The position numbers and the translations under genes were made by a program. From Ralstonia pickettii (GTDB lineage Bacteria > Pseudomonadota > Gammaproteobacteria > Burkholderiales > Burkholderiaceae), in the NCBI RefSeq assembly GCF_001699815.1, contig NZ_MCGB01000057.1, forward strand, positions 1 to 64,000: DNA of 64,000 nt, given 5' to 3'. This document shows positions 37,235 to 46,675 of the stretch, piece by piece; positions within the stretch are counted from its first letter, which is position 1; each line of letters opens with the position of its first letter. The notes beneath the pieces are model-generated. The model was not told the origin of the DNA. It saw only the letters and a list, made by a program, of their open reading frames with translations, and ran no database searches.

Positions 37235-37337
37235 GAACAACTCCTACATGTGAATGACGGAGACAGCGAAGCCTGATTGTACGCGGGCCCGCAGGCATGC
37301 GGCGGCGCAGCAAACATTCACGCCGGCCAAAAACAAA

Positions 37338-37364
37338 AAAGCCTCGCCGCAGCGAGGCTTCTTC
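37338..37364 (-). terminator. Rho-independent terminator after hbdH
   Basis: AAGCCTCG pairs with CGAGGCTT around a 6-base loop, followed on the minus strand by TTTTTTG. It ends the scoA-scoB-hbdH operon. Confidence 0.85.
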
Positions 37365-37378
37365 AGAAGCAGATCGGC

Positions 37379-38158
37379 TTACTGCGCCACCCAGCCACCA
37401 TCCATGTTCCACGCCACGCCGCGCACCTGCTCCGCCGCGTCGCTGCACAGAAACACCGCCAGCGCGCCAAGCTGATCGGGCGTCACGAACTCACGCGAAG
37501 GCTGCTTTTCCATCAGCAGATCTGTCTTGGCTTCGAGCGCGGACAGGCCATCCTTCTCGGCGCGCGCATCGATCTGCTTCTGCACCAGCGGCGTCAGCAC
37601 CCAGCCCGGGCAGATCGCGTTGGACGTGATGCCCGTCTGTGCGGTCTCCAGCGCCACCGATTTGGTGAAGCCGACGATACCGTGTTTGGCCGCCACGTAC
37701 GCCGATTTCTGCGCCGATGCCACCAACCCATGCACCGATGCGACGTTGATGATGCGGCCCCAGTTCTTGCGCTTCATGCCCGGCACAGCAAGCCGCGTCG
37801 TGTGGAAAGCCGAGGTGAGGTTGATGGCGATGATGGCGTCCCAGCGTTCGGTCGGGAAATCCTCGACATTGGCCACATACTGGATGCCGGCGTTGTTGAC
37901 GAGGATGTCCACGCCGCCAAACTCTGCGTCGGCATAGGCGAACATCGCTTCGATCTCGGCTGGCTTGCTCATGTCGGCGCCGTGATATCCGATGCGGATG
38001 GCATTTTTGCCCGCGGCCGCGATCTGCGCCTTGGGTGCTTCCACATCGCCAAAGCCATTCATGATGATGTTGGCGCCCTGCGCGGCCAGCGAACAGGCAA
38101 TACCCAGACCAATCCCGCTGGTCGAGCCCGTGACGAGGGCGGTTTTTCCTTGCAGCAT
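37379..38158 (-). CDS. hbdH: D-3-hydroxybutyrate dehydrogenase
   Basis: 259 residues, short-chain dehydrogenase. The NAD loop is TGSTSGIG, followed by NNAGIQYV, the catalytic Ser region NVASVHGLVASAQKSAY and the YVAAK Tyr-Lys pair. The C-terminal AWNMDGGWVAQ and the overall pattern match 3-hydroxybutyrate dehydrogenases. It oxidises 3-hydroxybutyrate to acetoacetate, the first step in using PHB breakdown products. It lies 22 bp after scoB, and the operon supplies the next step, CoA transfer. Confidence 0.94.
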   Translation of the reverse strand: MLQGKTALVTGSTSGIGLGIACSLAAQGANIIMNGFGDVEAPKAQIAAAGKNAIRIGYHGADMSKPAEIEAMFAYADAEFGGVDILVNNAGIQYVANVEDFPTERWDAIIAINLTSAFHTTRLAVPGMKRKNWGRIINVASVHGLVASAQKSAYVAAKHGIVGFTKSVALETAQTGITSNAICPGWVLTPLVQKQIDARAEKDGLSALEAKTDLLMEKQPSREFVTPDQLGALAVFLCSDAAEQVRGVAWNMDGGWVAQ

Positions 38159-38180
38159 GCGTATCTCCGGAGGTCAGCGA

Positions 38181-38816
38181 TTACAACAGGTTGACGCCAG
38201 TCTTGGCCTGGATCTCTTCGCGGGAAACGCCCGGCGCGGTTTCGATCAGCTTCAGTCCCTGCTCGGTCACGTCGATCACGCCGAGGTCCGTAATGATGCG
38301 ATCCACCACGCCCACACCCGTCAGCGGCAACGTGCACTTGGGCAGGATCTTCATGTCTTCGGTGCCGTCCTTTTTCTTGGCGGTGTGTTCCATCAGAACG
38401 ATCACCCGCTTGACGCCGGCCACGAGGTCCATCGCGCCACCCATGCCCTTGACCATCTTGCCGGGGATCATCCAGTTGGCCAGGTCGCCCGTCTCGCTCA
38501 CCTGCATCGCACCGAGAATCGACAGGTTGATCTTGCCGCCGCGAATCATCGCAAAGCTCTGATCGCTGCCGAAGATGGCGCTGCCGGGCAGCGTGGTCAC
38601 GGTCTGCTTGCCTGCGTTGATCAGGTCGGCATCCACTTCGTCTTCCATGGGAAACGGACCGATGCCCAGCATGCCGTTTTCGCTTTGCAGCCAGACTTCC
38701 TTGTCGCCGGTGTGGTTGGCAACCAGCGTCGGGATACCGATGCCGAGGTTGACGTAGAAACCGTCTTGCAACTCCTGGGCAGCGCGCGCCGCCATTTGGT
38801 CTTGTGTCCAGGCCAT
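38181..38816 (-). CDS. scoB: Succinyl-CoA:3-ketoacid CoA-transferase subunit B
   Basis: 211 residues. The catalytic glutamate is in [10 protein letters not shown], and [11 protein letters not shown] and [15 protein letters not shown] are family signatures. With ScoA it transfers CoA from succinyl-CoA to acetoacetate. The gene is 10 bp after scoA. Good GGAG sequence precedes the start at 38816. Confidence 0.96.
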   Translation of the reverse strand: MAWTQDQMAARAAQELQDGFYVNLGIGIPTLVANHTGDKEVWLQSENGMLGIGPFPMEDEVDADLINAGKQTVTTLPGSAIFGSDQSFAMIRGGKINLSILGAMQVSETGDLANWMIPGKMVKGMGGAMDLVAGVKRVIVLMEHTAKKKDGTEDMKILPKCTLPLTGVGVVDRIITDLGVIDVTEQGLKLIETAPGVSREEIQAKTGVNLL

Positions 38817-38826
38817 GTCGGTCTCC

Positions 38827-39528
38827 TTAGTTGGCTACTCGGATGGTGCGCTTCTCGATGCGCTTCTCGGGCGTGGCATTGAGCACGATGCGGTGCACAT
38901 AGATGCCGGGCAGATGGATGTCGTCGGGTGCAAGCTCGCCCACCTCGACGATCTCTTCGACCTCAACGATGCAGATCTTGCCGGCCGTTGCCGCAGCCGG
39001 ATTGAAGTTGCGTGCGGTCAGGTTGAAACGCAGGTTGCCGGACTTGTCAGCCACCTGGGCTTTCACCAGCGCCACGTCGGGCACCAGCGAGCGCTCCATG
39101 ACGTACGTCTCGCCGTCAAACTCGCGCAGCTCCTTGCCTTCGGCGACAAGCGTGCCGACACCGGTCTTGGTGAAGAACGCCGGGATGCCGGCGCCGCCAG
39201 CGCGCAGCTTTTCGGCCAGCGTGCCTTGCGGGGTGAATTCCAACTCGAGTTCACCGGCCAGATACTGGCGCTCGAACTCCTTGTTTTCGCCCACGTAGGA
39301 CGAAATCATCTTTTTGATCTGGCGGGTTTCCAGCAGCAAGCCCAGGCCGAAACCATCGACGCCGGCATTGTTGGAAATGCAAGTGAGATTCTTGACGCCC
39401 GAATCGCGCAGCGCGGCAATCAGCGCTTCCGGAATACCGCACAGGCCGAAGCCGCCCACGGCGATGGTCTGGCCGTCCCTGACGACGCCCGCGAGCGCCT
39501 CGCTGGCGCTGGCGAAGATTTTGTTCAT
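38827..39528 (-). CDS. scoA: Succinyl-CoA:3-ketoacid CoA-transferase subunit A
   Basis: 233 residues. It starts [15 protein letters not shown] at 39528, with AAGGAG upstream; the frame is open further but without coding character. Family signatures are [33 protein letters not shown] and [11 protein letters not shown]. It pairs with ScoB and is the first gene of the ketone-body operon. A PAS-LuxR regulator gene is divergent 153 bp away. Confidence 0.96.
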   Translation of the reverse strand: MNKIFASASEALAGVVRDGQTIAVGGFGLCGIPEALIAALRDSGVKNLTCISNNAGVDGFGLGLLLETRQIKKMISSYVGENKEFERQYLAGELELEFTPQGTLAEKLRAGGAGIPAFFTKTGVGTLVAEGKELREFDGETYVMERSLVPDVALVKAQVADKSGNLRFNLTARNFNPAAATAGKICIVEVEEIVEVGELAPDDIHLPGIYVHRIVLNATPEKRIEKRTIRVAN

Positions 39529-39681
39529 GCGTGCTCCTTCCTTGGTGGTCCAACGAATCCGGCTCGGTTTTGACCGCACGCACACTTGGGGTTTGTGCGG
39601 TGCAGCGCCGGAAAATAGTAACGATACAATCTGGCGAGAATACGCAAGCGTCGCGCGACGCAGCAATACGTACGAATACAT

Positions 39682-40227
39682 ATGCCCGCCCTCGACTATC
39701 AGACTGCGTTCCAGCTTGCCCCTGTCGGCATGGTGATGTCCCGCGAGCGGGTGATGCTCGACGTCAATGACGAAGCCGCTCGCATCTTCGGCCACGCGCG
39801 TACCACCATGATCGGCCAATCGTTTGAACTGCTGTATCCAACGCACGACGAATACGAGCGCACCGGCGCGCGCATCATCCCCGTCATGAATGCGCGCGGC
39901 AGCTATTCTGACGAACGCATCATGAAGCGCGCCAACGGTGAACTGTTCTGGTGCCACGTCACAGGCCGCGCGCTGGACCGTGCCAAACCGCTGGGCGAAG
40001 GCATCTGGACGTTCGAGGATCTGTCAGCGCATCGCCCCGTTACAGCAGCGCTCACGCCGCGCGAACGCGACATCGCCGCGCAGCTTGTTGAAGGCAAGAC
40101 CAGCAAGCAGATCGGCAAGCAGTTGGAGATCAGCCCGCGCACGGTTGAAATCTATCGCGCGCGGCTGATGAAGAAGTACGCCGCCAACACCTCGCTCGAA
40201 CTTGTGCAGCGGCTGATGGGGCATTGA
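39682..40227 (+). CDS. PAS-LuxR transcriptional regulator, divergent from scoA
   Basis: 181 residues. A single PAS domain (FQLAPVGMVMSRERVMLDVN through GELFWCHVTGRAL) is joined to a LuxR helix-turn-helix (LTPRERDIAAQLVEGKTSKQ, then ISPRTVEIYRARLMKKY). There is no phospho-receiver, so it should sense a ligand directly. Its position suggests control of scoAB-hbdH. A perfect 14-bp palindrome of GC-rich sequence lies at 39648-39661, just upstream of its ATG, and may be its own site. Confidence 0.88.
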   Translation: MPALDYQTAFQLAPVGMVMSRERVMLDVNDEAARIFGHARTTMIGQSFELLYPTHDEYERTGARIIPVMNARGSYSDERIMKRANGELFWCHVTGRALDRAKPLGEGIWTFEDLSAHRPVTAALTPRERDIAAQLVEGKTSKQIGKQLEISPRTVEIYRARLMKKYAANTSLELVQRLMGH

Positions 40228-40240
40228 GGCCGCCGAAGCG

Positions 40241-41026
40241 TTACACCATGCCGTCGTCGGCGTTGATGACGGCACCGTTGATGAAGTCGGACTGATCCGA
40301 CGCCAACAGCAGAATCAGCCCATCGAGGTCTTCCGGCTTGCCGACGCGCTTGCGCGGCAGCATCTGCACCAGCTTCTGGCCAGGTTCGGTTTCCCAATGG
40401 TGATGATTGATTTCGGTGTCGATATAGCCCGGGCAGATCGCGTTGGTATTGATGCCGTAACGGCCCCACTCCAGCGCCATGGCCTTGGTCATGTGCACCA
40501 CAGCTGCCTTGCTCATGCAATACACGCCAATCTGCGACAGCACCTTCAGCCCCGCCACAGATGCAATGTTGACGATGCGCGATTGCGGCAGCGGCGAGCC
40601 GTTCTTCTCCGCGCCCTTGGCCCGCGCAATCATGCGCTTGGCCGTTTCCTGCGCCACAAAGAAGGCGCCACGCGTGTTGGTATCAAATACGAAATCGAAG
40701 TCATCGGGCGTGACGTCCACCATGCGCTGCGTGGTCGAAACGCCAGAGTTGTTGACCAGGATGTCGATCGTGCCGGCTTCGGTTTCAGCGTGGGCGATGG
40801 CCGATCGGATGCTGTCCGGATCCGTCACGTCCAGACGTACGACGTGGGCGCTGCCGCCCTTCGATTCGATGTCGGCGCGCAGTTCTTTCAGCCGTTCGAC
40901 ACGGCGCGAGGCCAGCACGACTTTCGCGCCGGCGGCCGCCAGCGTGTGCGCGAAACGCGCGCCCAGGCCGCTCGACGCGCCCGTGATCAGCGCGACCTTG
41001 CCTTCCAGATTGATCGACAAACCCAT
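40241..41026 (-). CDS. Short-chain dehydrogenase/reductase
   Basis: 261 residues, classical SDR. The cofactor loop is ITGASSGLGARF, with an Arg pair (SRRVERL) suggesting NADP preference. Other motifs are VNNSGVSTTQRM, the catalytic NIASVAGLKV, and Tyr-Lys in VYCMSKAAV. The substrate is unknown. It is divergent from the ETF-ubiquinone oxidoreductase gene, and a shared 12-bp palindrome in between suggests joint control, perhaps within fatty-acid metabolism. Confidence 0.9.
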   Translation of the reverse strand: MGLSINLEGKVALITGASSGLGARFAHTLAAAGAKVVLASRRVERLKELRADIESKGGSAHVVRLDVTDPDSIRSAIAHAETEAGTIDILVNNSGVSTTQRMVDVTPDDFDFVFDTNTRGAFFVAQETAKRMIARAKGAEKNGSPLPQSRIVNIASVAGLKVLSQIGVYCMSKAAVVHMTKAMALEWGRYGINTNAICPGYIDTEINHHHWETEPGQKLVQMLPRKRVGKPEDLDGLILLLASDQSDFINGAVINADDGMV

Positions 41027-41117
41027 GATGCGTGATCCCCGTAGATTGGTTTGGCATGCGCCGGGCTGCTCGGAAGCAACATCGGCATGTGATTTGAGCG
41101 CAGCTTAGCAAAAAATC

Positions 41118-41129
41118 GAACGATCGTTC
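41118..41129. promoter_or_regulatory. Perfect palindrome GAACGATCGTTC between divergent SDR and ETF-QO genes
   Basis: The palindrome lies 91 bp upstream of the SDR start and 108 bp upstream of the ETF-QO start, within an AT-richer patch of the 210-bp intergenic region. Sites of this shape are typical of TetR-family regulators. No TetR gene is in the window. Operator function is inferred. Confidence 0.55.
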
Positions 41130-41236
41130 AGAAAATTCCCTTGCCGCATCCGGGCGTGTCCCGGACAATGCGGAAAATTCTAATGCAGCAATCCGTCATA
41201 CCAATAAGCAAACGCCCTACAAGCGAAGAGACACTT

Positions 41237-42922
41237 ATGAACCAGCAGCAGCTCCTCGAACAATACGGCCCGCGAGAGTCCATGGAGTATGACGTCGTTA
41301 TCGTCGGCGGCGGCCCCGCCGGCCTGGCGACTGCGATTCGCGTCAAGCAACTGGCTGCCGAGACGGGCAAGGACGTGTCCGTCGTCGTGCTGGAAAAGGG
41401 TTCCGAGCCGGGTGCACACATTCTTTCGGGCGCTGTGATGGACCCGCGCGCCATCAACGAACTCCTCCCGAACTGGAAGGCCGACGGCGCCCCGCTCAAC
41501 CAGGCGGTCACCGGCGACGATGTGCTCTTCCTGAGCGAAACCGGCTCCAAGCGTACGCCCGACTGGCTCGTGCCGCGCAACTTCCATAACCACGGCTGCT
41601 ACGTGATCTCGCTGTCGAACGTGGTCAAGTGGATGGCCACGCAGGCCGAAGCGCTGGGCGTCGAGATTTTCCCGGGCTTTGCGGCAGCCGAAGTGCTGTA
41701 TGACGACAATGGTGCCGTGCGCGGCGTTGCCACCGGCAACATGGGCATCGGCAAGGACGGTGAGCCGACCGAGAACTTCCAGCTCGGCATGGAGCTGCTC
41801 GGCAAGTACACCATCTTCGCGGAAGGCGCGCGCGGGCATCTCGGCCGCCAGTTGCTGGAGAAGTTCAAGCTCAACGCCGGCAAGGACCCGCAGACCTTCG
41901 CCATCGGTATCAAGGAACTCTGGGAAATCGATCCGGCCAAGGCCAAGCCCGGCCTCGTGGTGCACACCGCGGGCTGGCCGATGGAAGATGACACCTTCGG
42001 CGGCGGCTTCCTGTATCACCTGGAAGACAACAAGATCACGCTCGGCTTCGTGATTGGGCTGGACTACAAGAACCCTTGGATGAGCCCGTTCGAAGAGATG
42101 CAGCGCTGGAAGGCCCACCCCGCCATCCGCGCGCACATCGAAGGCGGGAAGCGCATCGGCTACGGTGCACGCGCCATCAACAACGGCACGCCGCAGGCGC
42201 TGCCGAAAACGGTGTTCCCAGGCGGCGCCCTGGTCGGTTGCGATGCAGGCTACCTGAACGCGGCGCGTATCAAGGGCAGCCACGCGGCCATTAAGAGCGG
42301 CATGATGTGCGGTGAAGCCGTGTTCGAAGCCGTGACCGCTGGCCGCTGCGCAGACGAGTTGTCGGCCTACCCCGCCGCCTTCGAACAGAGCTGGCTGAAG
42401 GAAGAACTGGACCAGTCGCGCAACTTCAAGCTGTGGTTCAAGAAGAGCCCGACACTGGGCAAGATCATGACCGGCATCGAACAGTGGCTGCTGCCCAAGA
42501 TTGGCGTCAGCAACCCACCTTGGACGCTGCACGGCACGAAGTCGGACAACCAGTCGCTCAAGCCGGCATCGGAATGCCCGAAGATCGAGTATCCGAAGCC
42601 GGACGGCAAGGTCACGTTCGATCGCCTGTCGTCGGTGTTCATCTCGAACACGAACCACGAAGAGAACCAGCCGGCTCACCTGACGCTGAAGGATCCGACC
42701 GTTCCGACGCGCATCAACCTGACGCAGTTTGCCGGCCCCGAGCAGCGCTACTGCCCGGCTGGCGTGTATGAGTTCGTCAAGAACGATGAGGGCACTGAGC
42801 GCCTGCAGATCAACGCGCAGAACTGCGTGCACTGCAAGACCTGCGACATCAAGGACCCGACGCAGAACATTGTGTGGGTCACCCCGGAAGGCGGTGGCGG
42901 GCCGAACTACGTCGGCATGTAA
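41237..42922 (+). CDS. Electron transfer flavoprotein-ubiquinone oxidoreductase
   Basis: 561 residues. The FAD loop is YDVVIVGGGPAGLATAIRV. The C-terminus holds the single [4Fe-4S] cluster site, with a Cys in QRYCPAGVYEF and the CVHCKTCDIKDP ferredoxin-like motif. It is membrane-associated and passes electrons from ETF (acyl-CoA and amino-acid dehydrogenases) to ubiquinone. I chose the ATG at 41237, which begins MNQQQLLEQYGPRE; the frame is open 32 codons further. A terminator follows the stop. Confidence 0.95.
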   Translation: MNQQQLLEQYGPRESMEYDVVIVGGGPAGLATAIRVKQLAAETGKDVSVVVLEKGSEPGAHILSGAVMDPRAINELLPNWKADGAPLNQAVTGDDVLFLSETGSKRTPDWLVPRNFHNHGCYVISLSNVVKWMATQAEALGVEIFPGFAAAEVLYDDNGAVRGVATGNMGIGKDGEPTENFQLGMELLGKYTIFAEGARGHLGRQLLEKFKLNAGKDPQTFAIGIKELWEIDPAKAKPGLVVHTAGWPMEDDTFGGGFLYHLEDNKITLGFVIGLDYKNPWMSPFEEMQRWKAHPAIRAHIEGGKRIGYGARAINNGTPQALPKTVFPGGALVGCDAGYLNAARIKGSHAAIKSGMMCGEAVFEAVTAGRCADELSAYPAAFEQSWLKEELDQSRNFKLWFKKSPTLGKIMTGIEQWLLPKIGVSNPPWTLHGTKSDNQSLKPASECPKIEYPKPDGKVTFDRLSSVFISNTNHEENQPAHLTLKDPTVPTRINLTQFAGPEQRYCPAGVYEFVKNDEGTERLQINAQNCVHCKTCDIKDPTQNIVWVTPEGGGGPNYVGM

Positions 42923-42942
42923 GCACCGGGCGGTCGCCCAAC

Positions 42943-42971
42943 AAAAAAGACGGCTTGAAGCCGTCTTTTTT
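42943..42971 (+). terminator. Bidirectional terminator between ETF-QO and aroC
   Basis: AAAAAAGACGGCTT pairs with AGCCGTCTTTTTT around a 2-base centre. The genes on both sides are convergent, and the hairpin has an A run on one side and a T run on the other, so it serves both. Confidence 0.92.
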
Positions 42972-42990
42972 GTTGTCTGCGCAAATCGAT

Positions 42991-44091
42991 TCAGGAAGCT
43001 TTTGCCGGAATGGCCGGCGTCTCCACGGACACATCGCCACATTGCGCACGATGACGCAGCGCGTGGTCGATCAGCACCAGCGCCAGCAGCGCCTCGGCGA
43101 TCGGCGTGGCACGAATGCCCACGCATGGATCATGGCGGCCGAACGTTTCCACCACCGCCGGGTCACCCGCCTTGTCGATCGAACGGCGCGGCGTGCGGAT
43201 GCTCGACGTCGGCTTGATCGCCAGCGACACAGAGATATCCTGCCCCGTCGAAATCCCACCCAGGATACCGCCGGCGTTGTTGCCGACGAAGCCCTCCGGC
43301 GTCAGCTCATCACCATGCTCGGAACCGCGCTGGCTGACCGCGTGGAAGCCTGCACCGATCTCAACGCCCTTGACTGCGTTCAGACCCATCATGGCGTGGG
43401 CAATGTCTGCATCCAGGCGATCGAACAGCGGCTCGCCCCAACCGACGGGCACGCCCGTGGCCACCACTTCAATGCGCGCGCCGACGGAATCGCCATCTTT
43501 GCGCAGTGCATCCATGTAGGTTTCCAGCTCGGGAACGATCTCGGCATTGGGCGCGAAGAACGGGTTGTTCGGCACCTCGTTCCAGTCCATGAACGGAATG
43601 TGGATATCGCCCAGTTGCGACATGAAGCCGTGGATTTCGATGCCGAACTTCTCACGCAGCCACTTCTTGGCGACAGCACCTGCGGCCACCGTCGGCGCCG
43701 TCAATCGTGCGGAAGAACGGCCACCACCACGCGGGTCACGGATGCCGTATTTGTGCCAGTACGTGTAATCGGCATGGCCGGGACGGAATGTCTCGGCGAT
43801 GTTGCTGTAGTCCTTGCTGCGCTGATCTGTGTTGCGGATCAGCAGACAAATCGGGGTGCCCGTGGTCTTGCCTTCGTACACGCCGGAGAGGATCTCAACA
43901 AGGTCTTCCTCCTTGCGCTGCGTCACGTGCCGCGAGGTGCCGGGCTTGCGGCGATCCAGATCGGGCTGGATGTCTTCTGCCGATAGCGTCATGCCGGGTG
44001 GGCAGCCGTCGATGACAGCGCCGATGGCCGGGCCATGCGACTCGCCGAAAGTGGTGACGGAAAACAGCAGGCCCAAGGTATTGCCAGACAT
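42991..44091 (-). CDS. aroC: Chorismate synthase
   Basis: 366 residues, the usual length. Signatures: [58 protein letters not shown] and [10 protein letters not shown], then [13 protein letters not shown]. It makes chorismate from EPSP with reduced FMN, the last common step to aromatic amino acids. It is a single gene. Confidence 0.98.
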   Translation of the reverse strand: MSGNTLGLLFSVTTFGESHGPAIGAVIDGCPPGMTLSAEDIQPDLDRRKPGTSRHVTQRKEEDLVEILSGVYEGKTTGTPICLLIRNTDQRSKDYSNIAETFRPGHADYTYWHKYGIRDPRGGGRSSARLTAPTVAAGAVAKKWLREKFGIEIHGFMSQLGDIHIPFMDWNEVPNNPFFAPNAEIVPELETYMDALRKDGDSVGARIEVVATGVPVGWGEPLFDRLDADIAHAMMGLNAVKGVEIGAGFHAVSQRGSEHGDELTPEGFVGNNAGGILGGISTGQDISVSLAIKPTSSIRTPRRSIDKAGDPAVVETFGRHDPCVGIRATPIAEALLALVLIDHALRHRAQCGDVSVETPAIPAKAS

Positions 44092-44176
44092 GATCGTGCT
44101 CAGGAAGGCGCCGCGACGGCCGCGGCGCGAAACATCAGGAAAACGCTATTGTAAGGCCGATCCACCGGCCTCCAGA

Positions 44177-44590
44177 TCAGCCACCGATACCCAGCAGCTC
44201 GACGTCAAAGTTCAGCGTGGAGTTGGGCGGAATCGTGCCCGGCACGCCGCGCTCGCCGTAAGCAGTGGCTGCCGGGCACGTCAGCTTGGCTTTGCCGCCC
44301 ACCTGGATCTTCTGCACGCCTTCGGTCCAGCACGGAATCACGCGATTCAGCGGGAAGGAGATCGGCTGGCCGCGCTTGTAGGAGCTGTCGAACTCGGTAC
44401 CGTTGGTGAGCGTGCCGCGGTAGTGCACCTTGACCGTGTCGCTGGCCTTGGGCGACGGGCCGGTGCCTTTGGTCAGCGTCTGGACGATCACACCGGAAGG
44501 CAGCGTCTCGGATGCGGGCGATGCGGCTTGCGCGCTAACGGCAGCCAGGGCAAGCAACGAAGCACACAGCAGCGGGGAAACGTGTTTCAT
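44177..44590 (-). CDS. Secreted FKBP-type peptidyl-prolyl isomerase
   Basis: 137 residues. A cleavable signal peptide (MKHVSPLLCASLLALAAVSA, cleavage after AQA) is followed by one FKBP domain: VKVHYRGTLTNGTEFDSSYK, the active-site GQPISFPLNRVIPCWTEGVQ, PAATAYGERG and IPPNSTLNFDVELL. It should speed prolyl isomerisation in the periplasm. It is a single gene between aroC and the MFS-acyltransferase gene. Confidence 0.93.
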   Translation of the reverse strand: MKHVSPLLCASLLALAAVSAQAASPASETLPSGVIVQTLTKGTGPSPKASDTVKVHYRGTLTNGTEFDSSYKRGQPISFPLNRVIPCWTEGVQKIQVGGKAKLTCPAATAYGERGVPGTIPPNSTLNFDVELLGIGG

Positions 44591-44685
44591 GGCAGGTAAC
44601 GGGAAAGTTGGAGGTCAGAAAAAACGCATGAAGGCCGATTGCAGGCCGACCGGCAGTGTATCGAAGTCCGCAGGGGCGCCAGGCG

Positions 44686-46593
44686 CTAGAGCCGCTCGCC
44701 GCGCAACGCCAGCACGGCGGCCTGCATCGCTTCCAGCGACACGGCCTGCGCCGGCACCGGCGTGCCGATGCACAGTTCCAGCTTGTTGAGGAAGCCGCGA
44801 CGGAACGGGCGCGACATCGCCGCCCCGCCCTTGCGCGAGAAAAAGCTGCCCCAGAGGCCGCGCAGCGCCATCGGTACCACCGGCACGGGTGTGCGTTCGA
44901 TGATGCGGCGCATGCCTTCCTTGAACGGGTTCATCTCGCCCGTGCCGGTGATCTTGCCTTCGGGGAAGATGCAGACGACCTCGCCCTCCGCCAGCGCGGC
45001 GGCAATGGTGTCGTAGGCGCGGCTGAGCATCTCCGGGTCTTCGTGCATCGGCGCAATCGGAATCGCCTTGACCGTGCTGAAGAACCACGACAGCACCGGC
45101 ACCTTGAAGATGCGGTGATCCATCACAAAACGCACGGGGCGGCGCACGAACGCGCCCACCACCACGGCATCGACGAAGCTCACGTGGTTGCAGACCAGCA
45201 GGCAGGGGCCTTCATCGGGAATCTGCTCCGAGCCCTCCACCTTCACGCGGTAAACGGTATGGATCAGCAGCCACATCACGAAGCGGATCAGGAATTCCGG
45301 CACCAGCGTGTAGATGTAGATCGCCACCACGGCATTGAGGATGCCGGTGACCAGAAATAACTGCGGGATCGTGAACCCGGCACGCGTGAGCACCATCGCC
45401 AGCACGGCAGAAGCGATCATGAACAGCGCGTTGAGGATGTTGTTGGCGGCAATGATGCGCGCACGATGCGTCGGTTCGCAGCGGCTCTGGATCAGCGCGT
45501 ACAAGGGCACGCTGTAGAAGCCGCCGAACATCGCCAGCAGGAACAGATCGGCCAGCACGCGCCAATGGCGATGGTTCTGCAGGAACCCGGAAATGCCCGT
45601 CAGCACGTCGTGCGCGACCAATGCCTCGGCATGCGAAGCAAAGTACAGGTCCACCGCGAAGACCGTCATGCCGATCGAGCCAAACGGCACCAGGCCGATC
45701 TCCACCGTGCGGCCCGAGAGCTTTTCGCACAGCACCGAGCCCAACCCGATGCCCACCGAAAACACGGCCAGCAGTAGCGTCACGACATTCTGGTCGCCGC
45801 CGAGCACATTGCGCGCGTAGGCAAAGAACGACGTCAGGAACGTCGCGCCCACGAACCAGAGCCACGAGATGCCCAGCAGGCTGAGAAACACCGCGCGCTG
45901 GTTGCTCGCCAGCTTCAGGTTGCGCCAGGTCTCGGAGATCGGGTTCCAATTGATGCGCAGGTCCGGCTGCGACGCCGGCGAGACGGGCACACCGCGCGCG
46001 GTCAGCCACCCGGCCACGGCAATGACAATGCACGCAATACCGGTAAACAGCGGGCCGACCAGCTCGCCGTTGCGGGTGTAATTGGCCAGTTCGCCGCCGC
46101 CAATGGTGCCGATCAGGATGGCGACAAAGGTGCCCATTTCCACCAGCCCGTTGCCGCCCACCAATTCAGCCGATTGCAGATGCTGGGGCAGATAGGCGTA
46201 CTTCACGGGCCCAAACAGCGTCGAGTGCACGCCCATCAAGAACGTGCAGAGGTACAGCAGTTCAACGTGGCGCAGCGCGAAACCTGCACAGCCGATCACC
46301 ATGATGGCGATTTCCAATGTCTTCACCAGACGGATCAGGCGCGCCTTGTCCATGCGGTCGGCAATCTGCCCGCTGGTGGCAGACAGCAGCACAAACGGCG
46401 CGATGAAGATCGCTGAAATCAGGAACGCTGCGGACGCCGGGTCCGCATTGCCGAACAGCGCAGCGTGGTACGTGACCAACGAGGAAAACGCCACCTTGAA
46501 AACGTTATCGTTCATCGCGCCCAGGAACTGGGTCCAGAAGAACGGTGCAAAGCGAAGCTGCTTCAGCAGGGAAAACTGGCTCGATTGGCTCAT
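44686..46593 (-). CDS. Fused MFS transporter (LplT-like) and 1-acylglycerophosphate acyltransferase
   Basis: 635 residues. Residues about 1-400 form a 12-helix MFS transporter resembling lysophospholipid flippase LplT (FFWTQFLGAMNDNVFKVAFS, FGPVKYAYLPQHL). Residues about 425-635 are a PlsC-type acyltransferase with the catalytic HxxxxD in NHVSFVDA and FPEGKITGTGEMNPFKEGM. In E. coli LplT delivers lysophospholipid to the separate Aas protein, which has PlsC plus acyl-ACP synthetase; here the synthetase is missing. Likely role: lysophospholipid import and re-acylation in the inner membrane. Confidence 0.9.
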   Translation of the reverse strand: MSQSSQFSLLKQLRFAPFFWTQFLGAMNDNVFKVAFSSLVTYHAALFGNADPASAAFLISAIFIAPFVLLSATSGQIADRMDKARLIRLVKTLEIAIMVIGCAGFALRHVELLYLCTFLMGVHSTLFGPVKYAYLPQHLQSAELVGGNGLVEMGTFVAILIGTIGGGELANYTRNGELVGPLFTGIACIVIAVAGWLTARGVPVSPASQPDLRINWNPISETWRNLKLASNQRAVFLSLLGISWLWFVGATFLTSFFAYARNVLGGDQNVVTLLLAVFSVGIGLGSVLCEKLSGRTVEIGLVPFGSIGMTVFAVDLYFASHAEALVAHDVLTGISGFLQNHRHWRVLADLFLLAMFGGFYSVPLYALIQSRCEPTHRARIIAANNILNALFMIASAVLAMVLTRAGFTIPQLFLVTGILNAVVAIYIYTLVPEFLIRFVMWLLIHTVYRVKVEGSEQIPDEGPCLLVCNHVSFVDAVVVGAFVRRPVRFVMDHRIFKVPVLSWFFSTVKAIPIAPMHEDPEMLSRAYDTIAAALAEGEVVCIFPEGKITGTGEMNPFKEGMRRIIERTPVPVVPMALRGLWGSFFSRKGGAAMSRPFRRGFLNKLELCIGTPVPAQAVSLEAMQAAVLALRGERL

Positions 46594-46614
46594 CGGCAGG
46601 CGGTTCTGGGTTCA

Positions 46615-46648
46615 ACAAAAAACCCGCTCGCAACGGCGGGCGGGTTTC
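46615..46648 (-). terminator. Terminator after the CBS-domain gene
   Basis: AACCCGC pairs with GCGGGTT at the base of a longer GC stem, followed on the minus strand by TTTTTTG. It separates the CBS gene from the MFS-acyltransferase gene. Confidence 0.75.
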
Positions 46649-46675
46649 AGGGATGCGGTGAGGAGATCGCGCAGG

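Noticed and set aside
41180-43126. 648-residue frame antisense to ETF-QO
   Set aside because: It covers the ETF-QO gene, the terminator and part of aroC, and shows no domain or ribosome-binding site.
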